Part shown: piece after piece, positions 40,523 to 61,904 of the stretch | Numbering within the stretch: position 1 is the stretch's first letter | Layout of the letters: every line of letters starts with the position of its first letter | Assembly: GCA_024036415.1 (NCBI GenBank) | Contig: JAMWET010001220.1 | Coordinates: forward strand, 248,001-312,000 | DNA length: 64,000 nucleotides | Direction: 5' to 3' | DNA from: Prochilodus magdalenae | Lineage: Eukaryota; Chordata; Actinopteri; Characiformes; Prochilodontidae | The notes under the pieces: model-generated | Seen by the model: only the letters and a program-made list of their open reading frames with translations | Databases searched by the model: none | Told to the model about the DNA's origin: nothing | Position numbers and translations under genes: made by a program

Positions 40523-43500
40523 CTGTGGAGAAAACAAAAAGCCTTCAGTATTTTTGTCCTGTTGTGCATACTTTACATTCTGACTTGTATTGTTGTGTGG
40601 GTAGCATCCTTTGCAAATGAAGAATGCCTTGGAGAAAGGTTTGAAAGCAATTCAAGCAGTTGGAGGAATTAGAGAGGGGTCGGATCGTGGTAACCTTTAT
40701 CTTCCTTTCGAATAGCAATGTAATCCAACACTTCCTTCTGGGTGCAACTATTCTATTGATGATGCGTGTTAGTGTGATTCATATGTTCATTTACCACACA
40801 GAATGTGTTTCTGGTTCTGAGCTAAACTCCCAAACACAAATGTCACAGAAGATACCATAAAACACCCATAATAAAATGCCTTTAAAACATTCTCATCTTA
40901 CCCCAGTTTTTCCTACCAAATATCAAAGCAGAATATAGAAGATTAACTCATTAATCTTACAATGGTCTATTTAATTATCATCAAATAACAATAGCTTAAT
41001 AATGACATTAATACATTCATACATACATGGATCTTTTTTATGACTTCCATGGGATAAAACAATGTTCCTAATTATAGCACAGTGGTAGGTGCATGCTTCC
41101 ACTAAGAGATGACTGATATGCCTGAGTGTAACTTTCAGCACACCTGTTAAGATAATTGGACAGCTGACATGAACCTCAAGGACCCTCGACCTTTAAATCA
41201 ACGGGGATAAAAGTTTAAGTGATGTAATTCTGCACAGCAATAAAAGCTCAACTCAAGGGAGATGTTTTTAAACTGTGCTTCTTTTCTTTGAGCTGCTGTT
41301 AAATACCTTCATTAACCTATGATCAGGTATTTTTTAATGAAAGCATGACACGGCAAAAATCAATGTCAGCAATCGACAGGGGATTCAGGTGCTTTTGGCA
41401 GTTACCCACTGACCAGAGCATACAAGTAAACAGAGAGAGTGAGAACAAAGCAGATATGTGTGAGAGGTGTAGATGGGAAAAGACTTCTTAATGGCCTAAT
41501 TGGGGGATTTCATTTAGAGAAGATCAAAGTGATAACACCAGACTGAAAAACACCAATCTGTAGTAAGCAAAACTACTCAGCACCTCTCCATGTGGACATA
41601 GCTTCCTTCATCTATACATCAAACAAGAGAATGAGACCCCCTTCCATTCTCTGAGCTTGGAAACAAGGCTCCATCTGACTCCCTACATGGAAACATGTTT
41701 TTAGAAGTAAAAGCGGCTCATATAAGCACATATTATCAACATCAACTAATACCAACACAGTCTACTTCCTCAGTCAAAGCAGCCTATCATTTCCACAAGA
41801 AAGCTAAGCACAATGGAGGGGATGATCATGTTGAAATTCCTACATTGATTTGGTTCCTTATATGCTGCTGATTACATGAAAGCACTGTGGAGCTGTGGAC
41901 TGACAGATAATCAACCTCTACGTAACACTGTCCTCATCCATTGACCATAAATGAGCGCAACACTATTCTGAGACATAGTAAACAGCAGCGGGGTCAAACA
42001 ACACAATTAGACACAGCAGAGCTGATTGGGGTGGGGGTGGTTGCGGGGTTGCATTCAGTGAGCTTGCTGTGTGTTTAAATCAAGCCCAGAAGAAAATCCA
42101 TGAAACCCTGATAGGCTAAGACATGGACGTTTTGCACATCATTTTCTTCTCCTTGCAAGATACATAGCAGACTGAAAGGTGGAGAATCATGATGATTAGT
42201 CCTGTCCAAAACATTACATGTATTAGAAACTGGTCACGGATTAGAAAACAGATGTTGAGGGAAGTTCTGCTACACGCCTCTCATTGCACGCAGTCAATTT
42301 ACAACTAATGAACTGCAGAATGGTTTGGTTATCAAGGGAAATGGTTTGAAGAAGGACGTATGGAAGGTAAACAAAGGTACTATATTTAAAGAGGCTTTCT
42401 AGTACATCAGTTTTTATCACCCCTGGATGGAAAGAGTGGGACTAATGTTTTGCCACATTAACTTGTAGACAATTTTCAGTTAGCCCAGCTATGACTTCAG
42501 AAAGAAAATGCATTATTTAGCCAGCTTCAAACAGAAAAGTACAAAGGCTAGTCGTTAGCCACATGGTAGCTTCTACATGCAGCGTAATGGCTGGCTTATT
42601 ACTCGAGTCTTTGTTCAAGAAATTTCTCTCACCACAATACTCCGCATGTATTACACACATTTCATGCAGCTATTGGAAAGCCCTGTGGTGACCACCCAGT
42701 CCTGTCAGGTAGCCCAGCCAAAGATCTATATGCTAATACTGTATATACAATCAAATATTAGAGAAAAAAATTTGATAAATAAAAGCATAAAAAAACAGTG
42801 ATTATATGTTTATACAACACAAGGTCAACCAGCATGACCATACTGAGTGACGATCTAAACTAGGACTGGCATAAACAGAACAGAACAAGTTAGATCACCA
42901 CAGAATACAGGAAGGTAGAATGAATGGGAAGCGAATAGTCTTTATTAACCATAGGTATGGTACACCAACCACACGTTTGTGTTTGTCCAGTCGATCATCG
43001 CCGTGCTCTTGTCTTAAATAAGAGCGAGCACTTGTATGAGGGAAGTGTTCAGTACCTAGTATGTCTTTCCTCAAACCTCCATTTCCAAGATTCTTTGCAG
43101 AGGAACCATCACAACTGTGACAATGCTTCAAACAATGGTGTGTCACAAAGAGGGCTCTGTGCAAAAAAGTCAAAGTGCACAAAAAGCTCCATAAGAATGG
43201 AACTTGTACTCTCCCAATGGTAGTTTATGGAGAGAGAGAGAGCACTAGGAGGTTCTTGAAAATAGCATCTTTAGACGGATGCTGGTTCTTTCATCTTAGC
43301 AGTCCAAGTCCAAAAAAAACTAAATTAAACATGATGAATGACCAAGGGCGACTGGCCCCAATGTATCTTCTAGTGATCACCATCAGACCATCCTTCAGCT
43401 TTCTCATACAGTAATATACAATTTGTTGTTTTGTTGAATGCCATAGCAGTATCAGTTCCAGGCTGACTCAGAACCCTGGTAAAGCTCTGCAATCTGCACT

Positions 43501-46500
43501 CATCCCACTCCTAAATAACCCTGTATTAATAGATTAATGTGAACAATTTTATGCGGCACCAGCAGTCTGACAGCCATCTAGATAGTAGATGTGAAGTGAT
43601 GTCACAGTGAGCTGGCTGTTTAGCTGTAAGATGTGTATAATACCAGACCAGAGATGTTATAACTCTAATGAGCTGTCACTGGATAACAAGTGTAGACCGA
43701 ATATGTTTCACAGATTTAGTTCAGCCGTGTCTTTCAGACATCTTCAAATATGTAGAGTATCTCACAAAACTGATTTACATTTTTGTAAATATTTTATTTT
43801 TTATTATTTTATCTTTTTATGGGACACTCCTGAAGATATGACACTTTGATACAGAGTCAGTGTACAGCTTGTATAACAGTTTAAATTTGCTGTGCCCTCA
43901 AAATAACTCAACACACAGTCATTAATGTTTGAACCGCTGGTGACGAAATACACCCTGAAGTAAAAACGGCCAAATTGTGCCCATAGTGTCAATATTTTGT
44001 ATGGCCACCATTATTTTCCAGAACTGCCATAACTCTCTTGGGCATGGAGTTCACTAGAGCTTCACAGGCTGCCACTGGAATCCTCTTCCACTCCTCCATG
44101 ATGACACAACGAAGCTGGTGGATGGTTAGAGACCTTGCGCTCCTCCACTTTCCATTTGAGAATGCCCACAGATGCTCAATAGGATTTAGGTCTTGAGACA
44201 TGCTTGGCCTCAGTTTCTTTAGCAAGGCAGTGGTCGTCTTGGAGGTGTGTTTGGGGAGTATGTAGGGAGTAGATCATGCTCTGCTCAGTATGTCACAGTA
44301 CATGTTAGCATACATTGTTCCCTCAATTAACTGTAGCTGCACACAGCAAAAAGCACTCATGCAGCCCCAAACCATGATACTCCCACCACCATGCTTGACT
44401 GTAGGCAAATCACACTGTATCAAAGGGTCATATCTTCAGTGTTGATCCATGAAAAGATAAAATAAAATATTTACAAAAATGTGAGGGGTGTACTCACTTG
44501 TGAGATACAATATGCAGCATTAAGCAAATGTTTCACGAAGAGGTAGGCGATTTGGCAAAATTTCATCACATTGCAATATTTTAAAATATTTATACAGTAC
44601 ACAATTCGTATCATTATATTTTGACCCACAGACACAATGCACAAGTGGTGTCAAATTTAAAAAACAGATTTTAAATAGTAAATATGACATACTTTTCTGC
44701 CCTAAATCTCATTAATCATGGCTAATAATGCTTTGCTTATATTAAACATGCAGTAATACAGTGTTCTCTAAACACTGACAGCTTAGAAAACCACATTGTT
44801 TATCACAATAAAAAGTTATATGATGAAAGCATATTCCTCAGGTCTAGTTGCACACAATGTTAAAGCTGCAAAAAACCTTATTTACTATGCAGTCCATGAG
44901 GCATTATTATCCATGAACTCGGGAGGTAAACATAAACAGCATTAGAGAACAGAGGCTTTTAAAATGAGATTTTAAGCAATATTACAAATCATACAACATG
45001 TCAAATTCAACATTCAACTTTTCTGCAGTCCTGGGGGCTGGGGACCCTGTGCCAATCAAATATTTCATAAAGATAAATCTCTTCCTTACACATCTTTATG
45101 AGAAAAAATGTGAAACCAATAATGTCTAATGCCACAACATACCCTCAAGCATAAGCTTTTTTAATGTTGAATACTTGATCACAATTTTTACAATGTTTTG
45201 CTAGACAGATGTAGGATGGCATTATACAACATAAGTAAGGGACACAGAAAGCACTTCTACCTAACATGGACTTATTACATATAAACATAAAAATGTGTAT
45301 TCCATCCAACATGAATATTGGTGTAGCAACACCATTACACCAAGACTAAAGTTAGCTAAAGACTAAAAGTTTAATGTATGCTTTATATATTTTATATAAC
45401 TAATCTGATTGTTTTGACATGATTGTGAAATGTAACAGTGTGATGTATCATGTAAATAAATACAATCACAGGTGACAAGATGATATTTTCATTAGTACGA
45501 TACAATTCTGTATTGTGATCAATAGCCCACTTTTCACATAAACCAATAGAGCATAAGTGTTTTAGTGCAGCTCAGTGTGTGAAACACAGAGCAAAATCAC
45601 TGTATTCTTACATACAACGGCGGGTTTAACATACGGCACTGTTGGTGCATTTCGACTGTGTATCCAAAAATTATGATACGCATCATGAATATTTTTAGGG
45701 ATTGTGATATGGCAGTTTTGCCATATCAACTGTGATTGTCTCAAATAATTGTGATTAGGCTACAATAATAATAATAATAGTTCTTGCCATTATTGTCCCT
45801 GAGGACACAATCTGAAAGACTAAAGCTGTGCTTTATAATGTGCAAAAGCTAACATGCCAGACACAATACAGCATGATAATACGCAACATGGTGTGATATG
45901 CTGTGTTGTTACAGCCCTACAGATGAACTGCAACAACTTTTATTCACTCTAAACTCCAAATATTTGCTTTGCAGTACAACTTTCACTAAAGTCCAAGTTC
46001 AACCACTGTGCTAATTTACCATCCAACTTACCAATCACAGGATCTACTCCTTTGGGGTGCATTTATTAATCAGTTAACATAAAAAACAGTGTATTGGAAA
46101 TACCAGGGGCTATTTAGGAGTTCCCGGTGTCTATATTTTTCTTTTTGAAAATGATTGAACTCTATACCTGAACTGCCAGCAAACAATTCTCGCTGAAGTC
46201 ATTTGTTAGGATGTCATGAGGGGTGCAGAATAAATTCGCCCGTCTAGAAATAAGCGTTAATGCATGTTTCTGCTGACAAATCATCAATTTCTGAAACCGG
46301 TAAAAATAACCCCAGTGTTTTGAAGTCTTTGGGCACCTCGCGGAGGAATGCAGCATCGCACCGTTATGGTTGGAAGGAGCTAAAAGCTCAAATGAATTGA
46401 ACGATGCACAGATAACCAGAGATCATTTGACACAGCTGCCCTGACCAATTGTGTCCATGATTAGTCGCTTGTAAGCCATCAAAACATGCCCAACCTGTAT

Positions 46501-49500
46501 TCAGAATGCTCAACAATCAGTGATTTAAAAAAATCAAAACCTTTCCGGATGAACAAAGGGTCAGAATAAGATTATTCAGCATGGCTGGAAGCAGCTAGTG
46601 TACACACCAGGTGTACAACACACGAGATTTTAACATGACCAAAAACTCTCTTTTTTATTAAAATTATTATGTACCCATCATTACTAACTAAATAATTAAT
46701 TTCTACATGGGTTTTCATTATATGGTCCCTTCAACAGGGTGCTTGAAAACTGAGCCGAAGAGCTGAGAGGTTTGTGCACTGCTTAAATGCAGTGTTGCAT
46801 GGCAAATTAAAGGTTTCATTGTTTTGCCTTTTTTGTGCACTGTAACTCTTCTTCATTTAAATATTCTGATTAGAGGAGAATGCTAATCTGACTTGGCAGA
46901 GATGCGCTCATTAGAATATCTACAATATGCAGTTTTAGTAAGTTTTATTCAGTAACTTAAATGAAATATAAAAAATATTCAGCAGCTCGGGAGCCAATAG
47001 TTATACTCATAAATGCTGTCTGAGGGCAAGCCGGAGCACTGTTCCCCATACTGGCCAGAGTTAATGTTGAAATTACTATGACTGAAAAGCTTAAAATGTG
47101 AAATTAACTAAATGTCATAGCCTTTATTAGACTGCAGAATAATGTGATTTTGTATTGTAATTATTATTATTAAACGCCAGCTGCTTGAGTCATAATGCTG
47201 GAGTTGGCTAATGTCTAATGTATTAGTAACTATAAAAAGCAATGTCTTCAAAATAAACATTTAGTCACAGCTTTTGTTTGTCAGTATTCATGTAAAAAGC
47301 AAGTACATCTATTTTAGTACAACTTTTGCTGTGTGCGGTTATTATTATCTTTATTTTCTGCTGATATGATTATAGTTAGAGGCAATGATTCTGAATATTA
47401 ACCTCCAAATCAGGTGATTTTCATCCTGTCGGAACATCATGTTTAAATTTACACACACTTTTATCAGATGTGAGTTTGATGGTATAGACAAACCAAAGAA
47501 AAAACTGAAGAATAAAGAAATATTTCTGTAAAATTTTTGTGCACTTATTCATCATTCAGCTTCTTCTGATTCTTTATTCTTCAAGCACAAGTACGGATCA
47601 TAGGGAACTATAGAACCAAGGAATGTGAAACAGTTTTAACAAGTTATGTATACCCAAAACTATGTTAAGAGCGAGGAGAAATTTCTTTTTTACTGGTAGA
47701 TTATAAAAGCATTCTGCAGCATTGCTCTGCTTTATCTGCTCTCTAACCCTGATTATTTATCCTAGCAGAGCTCCAGAGTTTCAAAATCTAAACTACAGAA
47801 TGCAAAGCATTCCTACACCTGGGAGCACTTACTGCAGATGAGGAAGTACACTGCCTCCACAGTGAGGAGAGTGTAACTGTGCGCAAGGGAGGCCACCAGC
47901 CCAAAAATGCCTCCAAACACCAGCAGGACTAGGCTTACAGGAAGCAAGATCACGATGGCGCTGTGCAGGTCTACAAAAAAAAGACAAAGAAACAGATTTT
48001 TTTGAAATTATGTGACTCACAAGACAATTTAAACCATTTCTAAGCATGGATAATTTGGGTATCATGAATATCTTTAACTCACTGTACTTGAAAGAGAAAA
48101 TGCTAACAGGGATTAAAATGATCTACAGTAGGTTAAGATAGTGTAACTTCATGTTAAAACTTTATGTACATAAAAAGAAATATGTTACAAAATGATGTAT
48201 GTGATAACATCCACATGAAACAAGGGTATGTGAAAGGGAATATGAAGAAAAGTAGTTGACAAATGTACATTATTAAATAATTTTAATAAAGATTGCTTTG
48301 AATGTTGTATATTACTGTTTCTGGCCTAAACATAGCATTTACAGCATTACACTTACATTACATTACATTTTAGGCATTTAGCTGACGCTCTTATCCAGAG
48401 CGACTTACAAGGTCATCCAGTTTTACAGGTAGGCCAAGGCAGTTTTTGGAGTCTTGCCCAAGGACTCTTTTATGTGTAGCCCAGCATTTGCTACCTAGAC
48501 TGGGGTATTATTTCTTGTGTTATGTAATATTCTGCATTGCAGATCCTCACTCTCGGTGGTATAACTTTTTATGTAATTTTTTGCAAATACGTCATACAAC
48601 CACTGAAAAAAATGGACTTCTAGTATATTGGCACATTATTGGCTCATATTGGCACTTAGAGGCTAGGGAACCCAATACGTTGTCCTACCTCTTATTTAAG
48701 TCAAATACATCTGATCCAGCCAGTCAGGACCTTGGGAAGAGATTAATTAGCTGGAGCAGGTATGGCAAATCATGGTAGAAACACACTCTGCAGGAAGGCA
48801 GCACTCCAGAACTAGGGTAGGAGACCACTGCTGAGGTTGAAGTGTGAATAATGGATAATCAAATAATGGAATATTATATTTAGGTACTTGTGCCATTTCA
48901 GCACAGAAAGATGGAGAAATTAAATGAAATGCTGCTCAAATGTTTTACATGTTGTGTTACATGAGAGCCTAAACGTGAGCACACTGTTAGGGCTCATGTG
49001 GCCCAGCTTTATTATCAACTTAGCTAACAATTCTATTTGTTATTAGCATGATGCAGAAACTGTAGAAAAATACACCTATCAGCCATAACAGTTAAACCAC
49101 CTCAGAGTAACTACACACTTTATTAGCACACACCACCAAGGTGTACCTAGTAGTTCTACAATTACAGACAGCAGTCTATAGCAGCAGCTGTTTCTCTGTG
49201 TACTTATTTCTTTCGCCCTGTTCTTCAATAGTCAGGACCCCCACAGGATCACCACAGAGCATGTATTATATATTTTGACGTGGTGGTGGTGTTTGTTGTG
49301 CTGGTTCTAGTTGTGGATCTACCCAGAAAGTGGAGCTGATAAAATGGACAGTGGATACAAGGAGGTGGTTTTAATGTTATGGCTGTCCCTCCATGTTCAG
49401 TAACTCTTGCAAACAAAAGAATATCAAAATAAGTCAGAATGCAGACCCCTGGTGCTGATAACGTTTGCAAGTGTATTGTTTACCATGTCATTTACAGAAT

Positions 49501-51443
49501 CAGGCCTATGACAAATCCCACCTGACAAAAAGCACTTATAGAGAATCTTCTGCTTTCTAAGCCTTTAGGACATTGGGGAAAGTCCTTCATTTAGTCTCAT
49601 TGGCTCACATTAGAGAATATAGGACAGAGCTGCTGTGACCATTTTGGCCTTGATAATGGCCGAGCCATCACGCACAACAATAGTGGGGAGTTCCTTGTAG
49701 AAATGAAGCCTATGCTCACCATTCATGATGTTTCATTACACTCCATATCTCTCATTCAAGCTAATGGAGAGAGAGAGATTTCAGAAACTCACTTGAAAGG
49801 TGCTTGTCCTGCTCAGTGGCCTCAGTCATATTCATATAGATGACGATGTCATGATAGCTGCCATTCTTTTCTGTGTGATAGGGAAACACCAATTACATCA
49901 GCTCACGCAAGCCATTAGTCTCCACACAGACTACTTTGACCAACCACTCGTCTTCATAGAGCGCAGAGACACAAGCAAACACAAACACATACTGTGGCAT
50001 GTATTAGCAAATATGACAGTGCCAGGTTTATCATTTTAAAAGTGTCAGGAAGGTTTATGATATTAACATGAAAAGAAGACACTGCAATGTAGAGTAAATT
50101 ACCTTTATTGTGACCAGAATAGCCTGGCAATTATGGTGGCTCTTCTATCATTATAAATGGGGGGTAGTTATAGGCCATGGCTGCATTCTGTTTAAACATT
50201 TGGCCTAATTGTAGGATAACACAGAGACAAAGCTTTATGATTAGGTATCGTTGCCTGTGCACTAGCACCGGAGGTTAGCACAATTCAAAAACATCCCAGA
50301 GATACAGTACATGGCTCAGTAGAAGGGAAACCAAAACCTTGTTCATCTACTATGTACCCTTTTTTTTTTTTATTGTTTTAGATTAAGCTCATGTTATTGC
50401 AACCACCCTAGGCTATGTTAGATATGTGAACCTAGCTTGATATCTTAGGAGGAGGAGCATTTTTACAAGAGGAAAATAGTGTAATGCATAATAAGGTATA
50501 CTTTTCAAACTAGTACAAAAGCAGTACCGCAAACTGACTAACTAAAGTGCAAACACAACTGAACACAAATTACATCCCCGCCCCCACCCTTATTATAAAG
50601 TCACAGGCATTTCACATGTGATCATATTTGAGGTGTTGCCATAAGACATCATTTAAACTGAGAGATAGCATAAAGGATATGTGAGATAGCTTATGGCGAT
50701 GTGAATAAAATGAGATCACTGACACTTAACGGTGTTAAGAGTGTGATTACATGTGATTGTCTCATAATGTGATCACATGATGAATATGCTATCACATAAC
50801 ATAACCTGGTCATACGTAACAATGTGTGTTTACATGTGATTGTCTGATAATGTGATCACATAGTATGCGGATATGCAATCATATGACAAACGTGGTCATC
50901 TAAATAACGTAATCATATGCGGCATAATGTGAACGTTACCACAGGTGACACGTAAGTGATCAAAGAACACATGTAATCCTGTAAACGAATAAAGCACGAC
51001 GTGAGGATGTGAACATGGGCCGTAATGCCTCAATTCACTATAGTAAGTCCTGGATGTCTGTTCGTTCCAATACGGCTAACCATCTGCACCCCTGCTATCA
51101 TATTTAGTCAACCAGTTAATTGACTGCACAGTAAATGACTACCAGACAGGTAGCCCGTACTGCTAGGACCACCCCAACATCCACCTCTGCAAAACCTACT
51201 ATTGCTCCATCAATTTCCTCCAACCTAATAGCCCAAAACAAAAGTTGTGTTTATAGAGCAGCTCACAGTACCTTCATAGGTCCTCCACAGCCCTGAGTGG
51301 GAACTCCTGAATTGCCAAGTTGAGTTGCTCGCTTGGTCCACGTCTATGATGTACCAGTACTCGCTGCCTATGGCTACGGCGAGGAAGGCGAAGCTGAGCA
51401 AGCCGGACAGTCCAGCTGCCACCACCACTGTGCCGAAGTTCAT
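40278..51443 (-). CDS. tmem235: Transmembrane protein 235 (claudin-like, four coding exons)
   Basis: Coding exons are 51443-51272, 49870-49793, 47970-47833 and 40522-40278 (minus strand). They join in phase 1 at every junction and give 210 residues. All introns are GT-AG. Predicted membrane segments lie at about 5-26, 88-110, 116-142 and 167-192, with a short cytosolic tail. The first loop carries W30 and the claudin-superfamily GLW motif (51-53), within RSSHSGLWR. The second loop and TM4 carry the family hallmarks CIYVSYS and HVSFGWS. Sequons lie at N40, N60 and N71. TMEM235 and its paralogue TMEM114 are poorly understood claudin/CACNG-type proteins; the name rests on similarity and on the birc5 neighbour. 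An in-frame GTG lies upstream, but the ATG at 51443 matches the family N-terminus. The two cysteines that normally follow GLW are absent. A minus-strand AATAAA at 39499-39494 could end the mRNA. Confidence 0.87.
40523..43754 (-). other. tmem235 intron 3, left part
   Basis: Intronic sequence of tmem235, AT-rich. No internal exon, and no repeat beyond a CCAGCATGACCA trace at about 42828. Confidence 0.55.
43755..44510 (-). mobile_element. Internally deleted Tc1 element in tmem235 intron 3
   Basis: The element is 756 bp with TA at 43753-43754 and 44511-44512. Termini and subterminal blocks match those of the element at 6894-8350. The minus strand jumps from the left terminus straight to the GGG-MVWG core. 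It keeps LRPSMSQDLNPIEHLWAFSN (the third catalytic acid in NPIE) and ends SMPKRVMAVLENNGGHTKY. The DNA-binding half is gone. Confidence 0.87.
44513..47832 (-). other. tmem235 intron 3, right part
   Basis: AT-rich intronic DNA with a short (AAT)n at 45762-45778. No exon or element was recognised. Confidence 0.5.
47833..47970 (-). CDS. tmem235: tmem235 coding exon 3 (TM2 and most of TM3)
   Basis: The exon is 138 bp. A long pyrimidine tract precedes the TAG acceptor, and the donor is GTAAGT. It encodes LHSAIVILLPVSLVLLVFGG and then IFGLVASLAH, matching the conserved hydrophobic TM2 of the TMEM235/TMEM114 pair. Confidence 0.9.
48350..48482 (-). mobile_element. 5'-truncated SINE in tmem235 intron 2
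   Basis: The minus strand reads 'aagagtccttgggcaagact', then 'cttgtaagtcgctctggata' and 'agagcgtcagctaaatgcc', matching the body and tail of the SINE at 29541-29756. The tRNA-like head is missing. Confidence 0.85.
48690..48835 (+). repeat. Old dispersed fish repeat
   Basis: 'attaattagctggagcaggt', 'aaacacactctgcaggaagg' and 'actccagaactagggtagga' match the style of a common fish repeat related, in inverse sense, to 21475-21625. The call is from pattern memory. Confidence 0.45.
49072..49392. mobile_element. Foldback MITE in tmem235 intron 2
   Basis: Inverted termini 'cagccataacagttaaacca' (from 49080) and 'ggttttaatgttatggctg' (to 49385) enclose about 270 bases. The interior 'tagttctacaattacagaca' and 'cccacaggatcaccacagag' is shared with 19030-19340. 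It has no coding capacity. Confidence 0.82.
49793..49870 (-). CDS. tmem235: tmem235 coding exon 2 (extracellular loop)
   Basis: The exon is 78 bp with acceptor CTATCACACAG and donor GTGAGT, phase 1 to phase 1. It encodes KNGSYHDIVIYMNMTEATEQ and then DKHLS. The match to mammalian TMEM235 is weak (NG, E, HL) but phase, size and position agree. This is the least certain exon of the gene. Confidence 0.72.
50741..50861 (+). repeat. Duplicated 38-bp motif with ATGTGATCACAT palindrome
   Basis: Two 38-base units at 50741-50778 and 50824-50861 differ at only two positions. Each ends with the perfect 12-base palindrome ATGTGATCACAT and begins GTGTG. Related GTGATCA and CATGTGAT words extend over 50615-50985. 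The block is in intron 1 of tmem235, 0.4-0.7 kb inside the gene. Confidence 0.85.
51272..51443 (-). CDS. tmem235: tmem235 coding exon 1 (TM1 and start of first loop)
   Basis: The exon encodes 57 codons plus one base. The N-terminus MNFGTVVVAAGLSG leads into TM1, then YWYIIDVDQ and SSHSGLWRTYE. The donor is G|GTACTG. The +1 base of the split codon is G, and joining to exon 2 gives Glu58. Confidence 0.9.
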
Positions 51444-53481
51444 TTCCGAGAGAAGGTCCACCACGTCGGCTGGGATGCTGTTTTATGGCTCAGCGCGATG
51501 GAGGAGCTTCTTCCTGTGAGCCCCACCAGCCCGCACTGGCACCTCGATGTGCTGTGTTGTAAAGTCCACGGCGAGAGTGAGCAGGAGTGTTTCAAGGCGC
51601 ACACGCATACACACATCCCCGTGGCTCGCAACGCAAATGCTGGAGAATGCTACCACGTCCACCTCTCACAGCCCAGTGTGTTCCCACTGGACGCAGATGG
51701 TTTATGTGCTCACGTAAAGAAACGAAAAGTCCAGGGTCAATTTGGAAATCAGCGTACAAGCACAAGAGCGTTAACTTTCCGCAGACAGACTCTTAAGCCG
51801 CTTTACTGGCGATGTTTAATGGCTCGTTTCAAAGCGTTCGCCAATTTGTTGGCGCGGTGGTGCGTGCTAAATGTGGAACCTTGGTGGTCTTCCGCAGGAA
51901 GGGAAAATAAATCAATATCAAAGCAATGCGACCCAAAAATCCTATTCATTTTTATCTGACACCAAAGGATCTATTGGAAAGTCTGTTTTGTTTGGCGCAA
52001 CAACACTAAAACTACAGTATCCTGCTTTACAATCATGAATAACATTTATACAGATACACTGATACCCATGTAGGTGGGATTGGGCAGTATGACCCTTACT
52101 TCATGCACCATAAGAAAGACACTGACTGACGACAGACAATAATTATACGGATTTCAGCCCATTATTCGATCTTATTTGTTATACTGAATTATTTCAAATT
52201 ATTTATTTTTCCCCATGTTCTATCATAAACAATGTTTTTTTTGCATACACTTCATTGTCAATAAAATTGACAGTGACTACAAACGTTTTATGTGCTTCCC
52301 AACTCATAGATATCCCATATTGTGTATTTAGTCCAGTTCAACTAATATGACTCCCATAAACTTACAATCCAACTGTGACATCACAAGGCCTCTCCTTTCC
52401 TGATGTGTCATCACATCACTCATGAGCCAGTGCCCACCAGTGCTTTGGTATTTTTCATTGTGGTGTCACAGTGTTTAAGCATCAAGAAATTATAATTGTT
52501 CATTTTTAAAAAATAAATTAATAATAAAAATAAGATTTTAATATCAGTGCTGGGAAAGAAAAAATGTCATGCCATATCTAGAAAAAGCAAGCAAAAATAA
52601 CATGCTTATATTTTAAAATAAAGTTAATTAAGCATATTTAGCATATTGTCCAATTACTATGTTCAATTTCTTTAAAAATGTGCATTACAATGTCATGGGT
52701 CAAAACTCCCATTAGCAGAAATTATGTGCTTTATTAACCTGAGTGAGGAGGTGCCATCATAAAATACCCTACAACATAATTAAGAGGTATGTTTTAATAT
52801 TTATTAAGGTAATATATGACAAAGTATTTAAAAAAAAAAAAAAAAAAGAACTCAATTAGAAAGGAAAAAGACCAAAAAACATTGTAAATCAATGACCCTG
52901 GAATAAATGCTGGACAAATATAAAGTGCAAATCTACCCATGGGCTAGCTTGAGTGCATTAAGATAATTAAAATAAGAAACTGAAGTAAAAAGGCCATCTC
53001 AGACAACACTAACTACTGTTATGACTTCACAAATGAAACGAGAGCAATGAAAAGGCCACCTTTTAGGAAAAAATGAACAATGTGATGAGTCACAATGGCT
53101 TCCATGCACTGCTGTGCACGGCAGGCCAGGGATAAGGTACTAGTACATGCAGAAAGTGCTCTAGGCGTCTAACTGCCACCTCATTAGAACTTAACCATGA
53201 AAGAGATCAGTCAATCGTCACTAGTTCCATGGTGACGTGCGGTAACACCAGACAGAGATATAGAACTGGAGATTTTAAAGAAGGGGAAACATCCACGTTT
53301 GGTGCCATCACTCCACCTGAAAACGGCTGAGCTGGCATGAAAATGAATCAACATGCAAGATCAGAGCTGTCTTGACAATAAAACCTTAGAACTACCTCAT
53401 ACTAAATCTGTGACATATATCCTGGTACAACTTTGCGCTATATCCAGTAGTCGGTAAAGAACTAAATACATCAGACTCCAT
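51444..53481 (-). other. Intergenic: tmem235 promoter side and birc5 3' UTR side
   Basis: Positions 51444-51960 are more CpG-rich than the rest and are the likely tmem235 5' UTR and promoter. A plus-strand frame of 208 codons here is antisense to exon 1 and unsupported. Positions 52800-53481 probably include birc5 3' UTR. A run of about 18 A lies at 52829-52846. Confidence 0.45.
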
Positions 53482-61763
<8,282 letters not shown>

Positions 61764-61904
61764 GTTTTTAAGAGAGAGAGAAAGAAAGAAAGCTGTTTTA
61801 AAGGTGTTTCAGATATCCAGTCACCAGTATTACAAAGTTATGAACTTAGAATAGTTCCCTAATGTTAATAGCAGCTTTGATAAACAAATTAGCGTCAAGG
61901 ACTG

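Noticed and set aside
51444..51464. Upstream GTG start adding seven residues to tmem235
   Set aside because: The ATG at 51443 has G at -3 and gives the family-like N-terminus; a GTG start is unlikely in a vertebrate.
51333..51959. 208-codon open frame on the plus strand
   Set aside because: It is antisense to tmem235 exon 1 and its upstream region, where higher GC lowers stop frequency. It has no recognisable domain.
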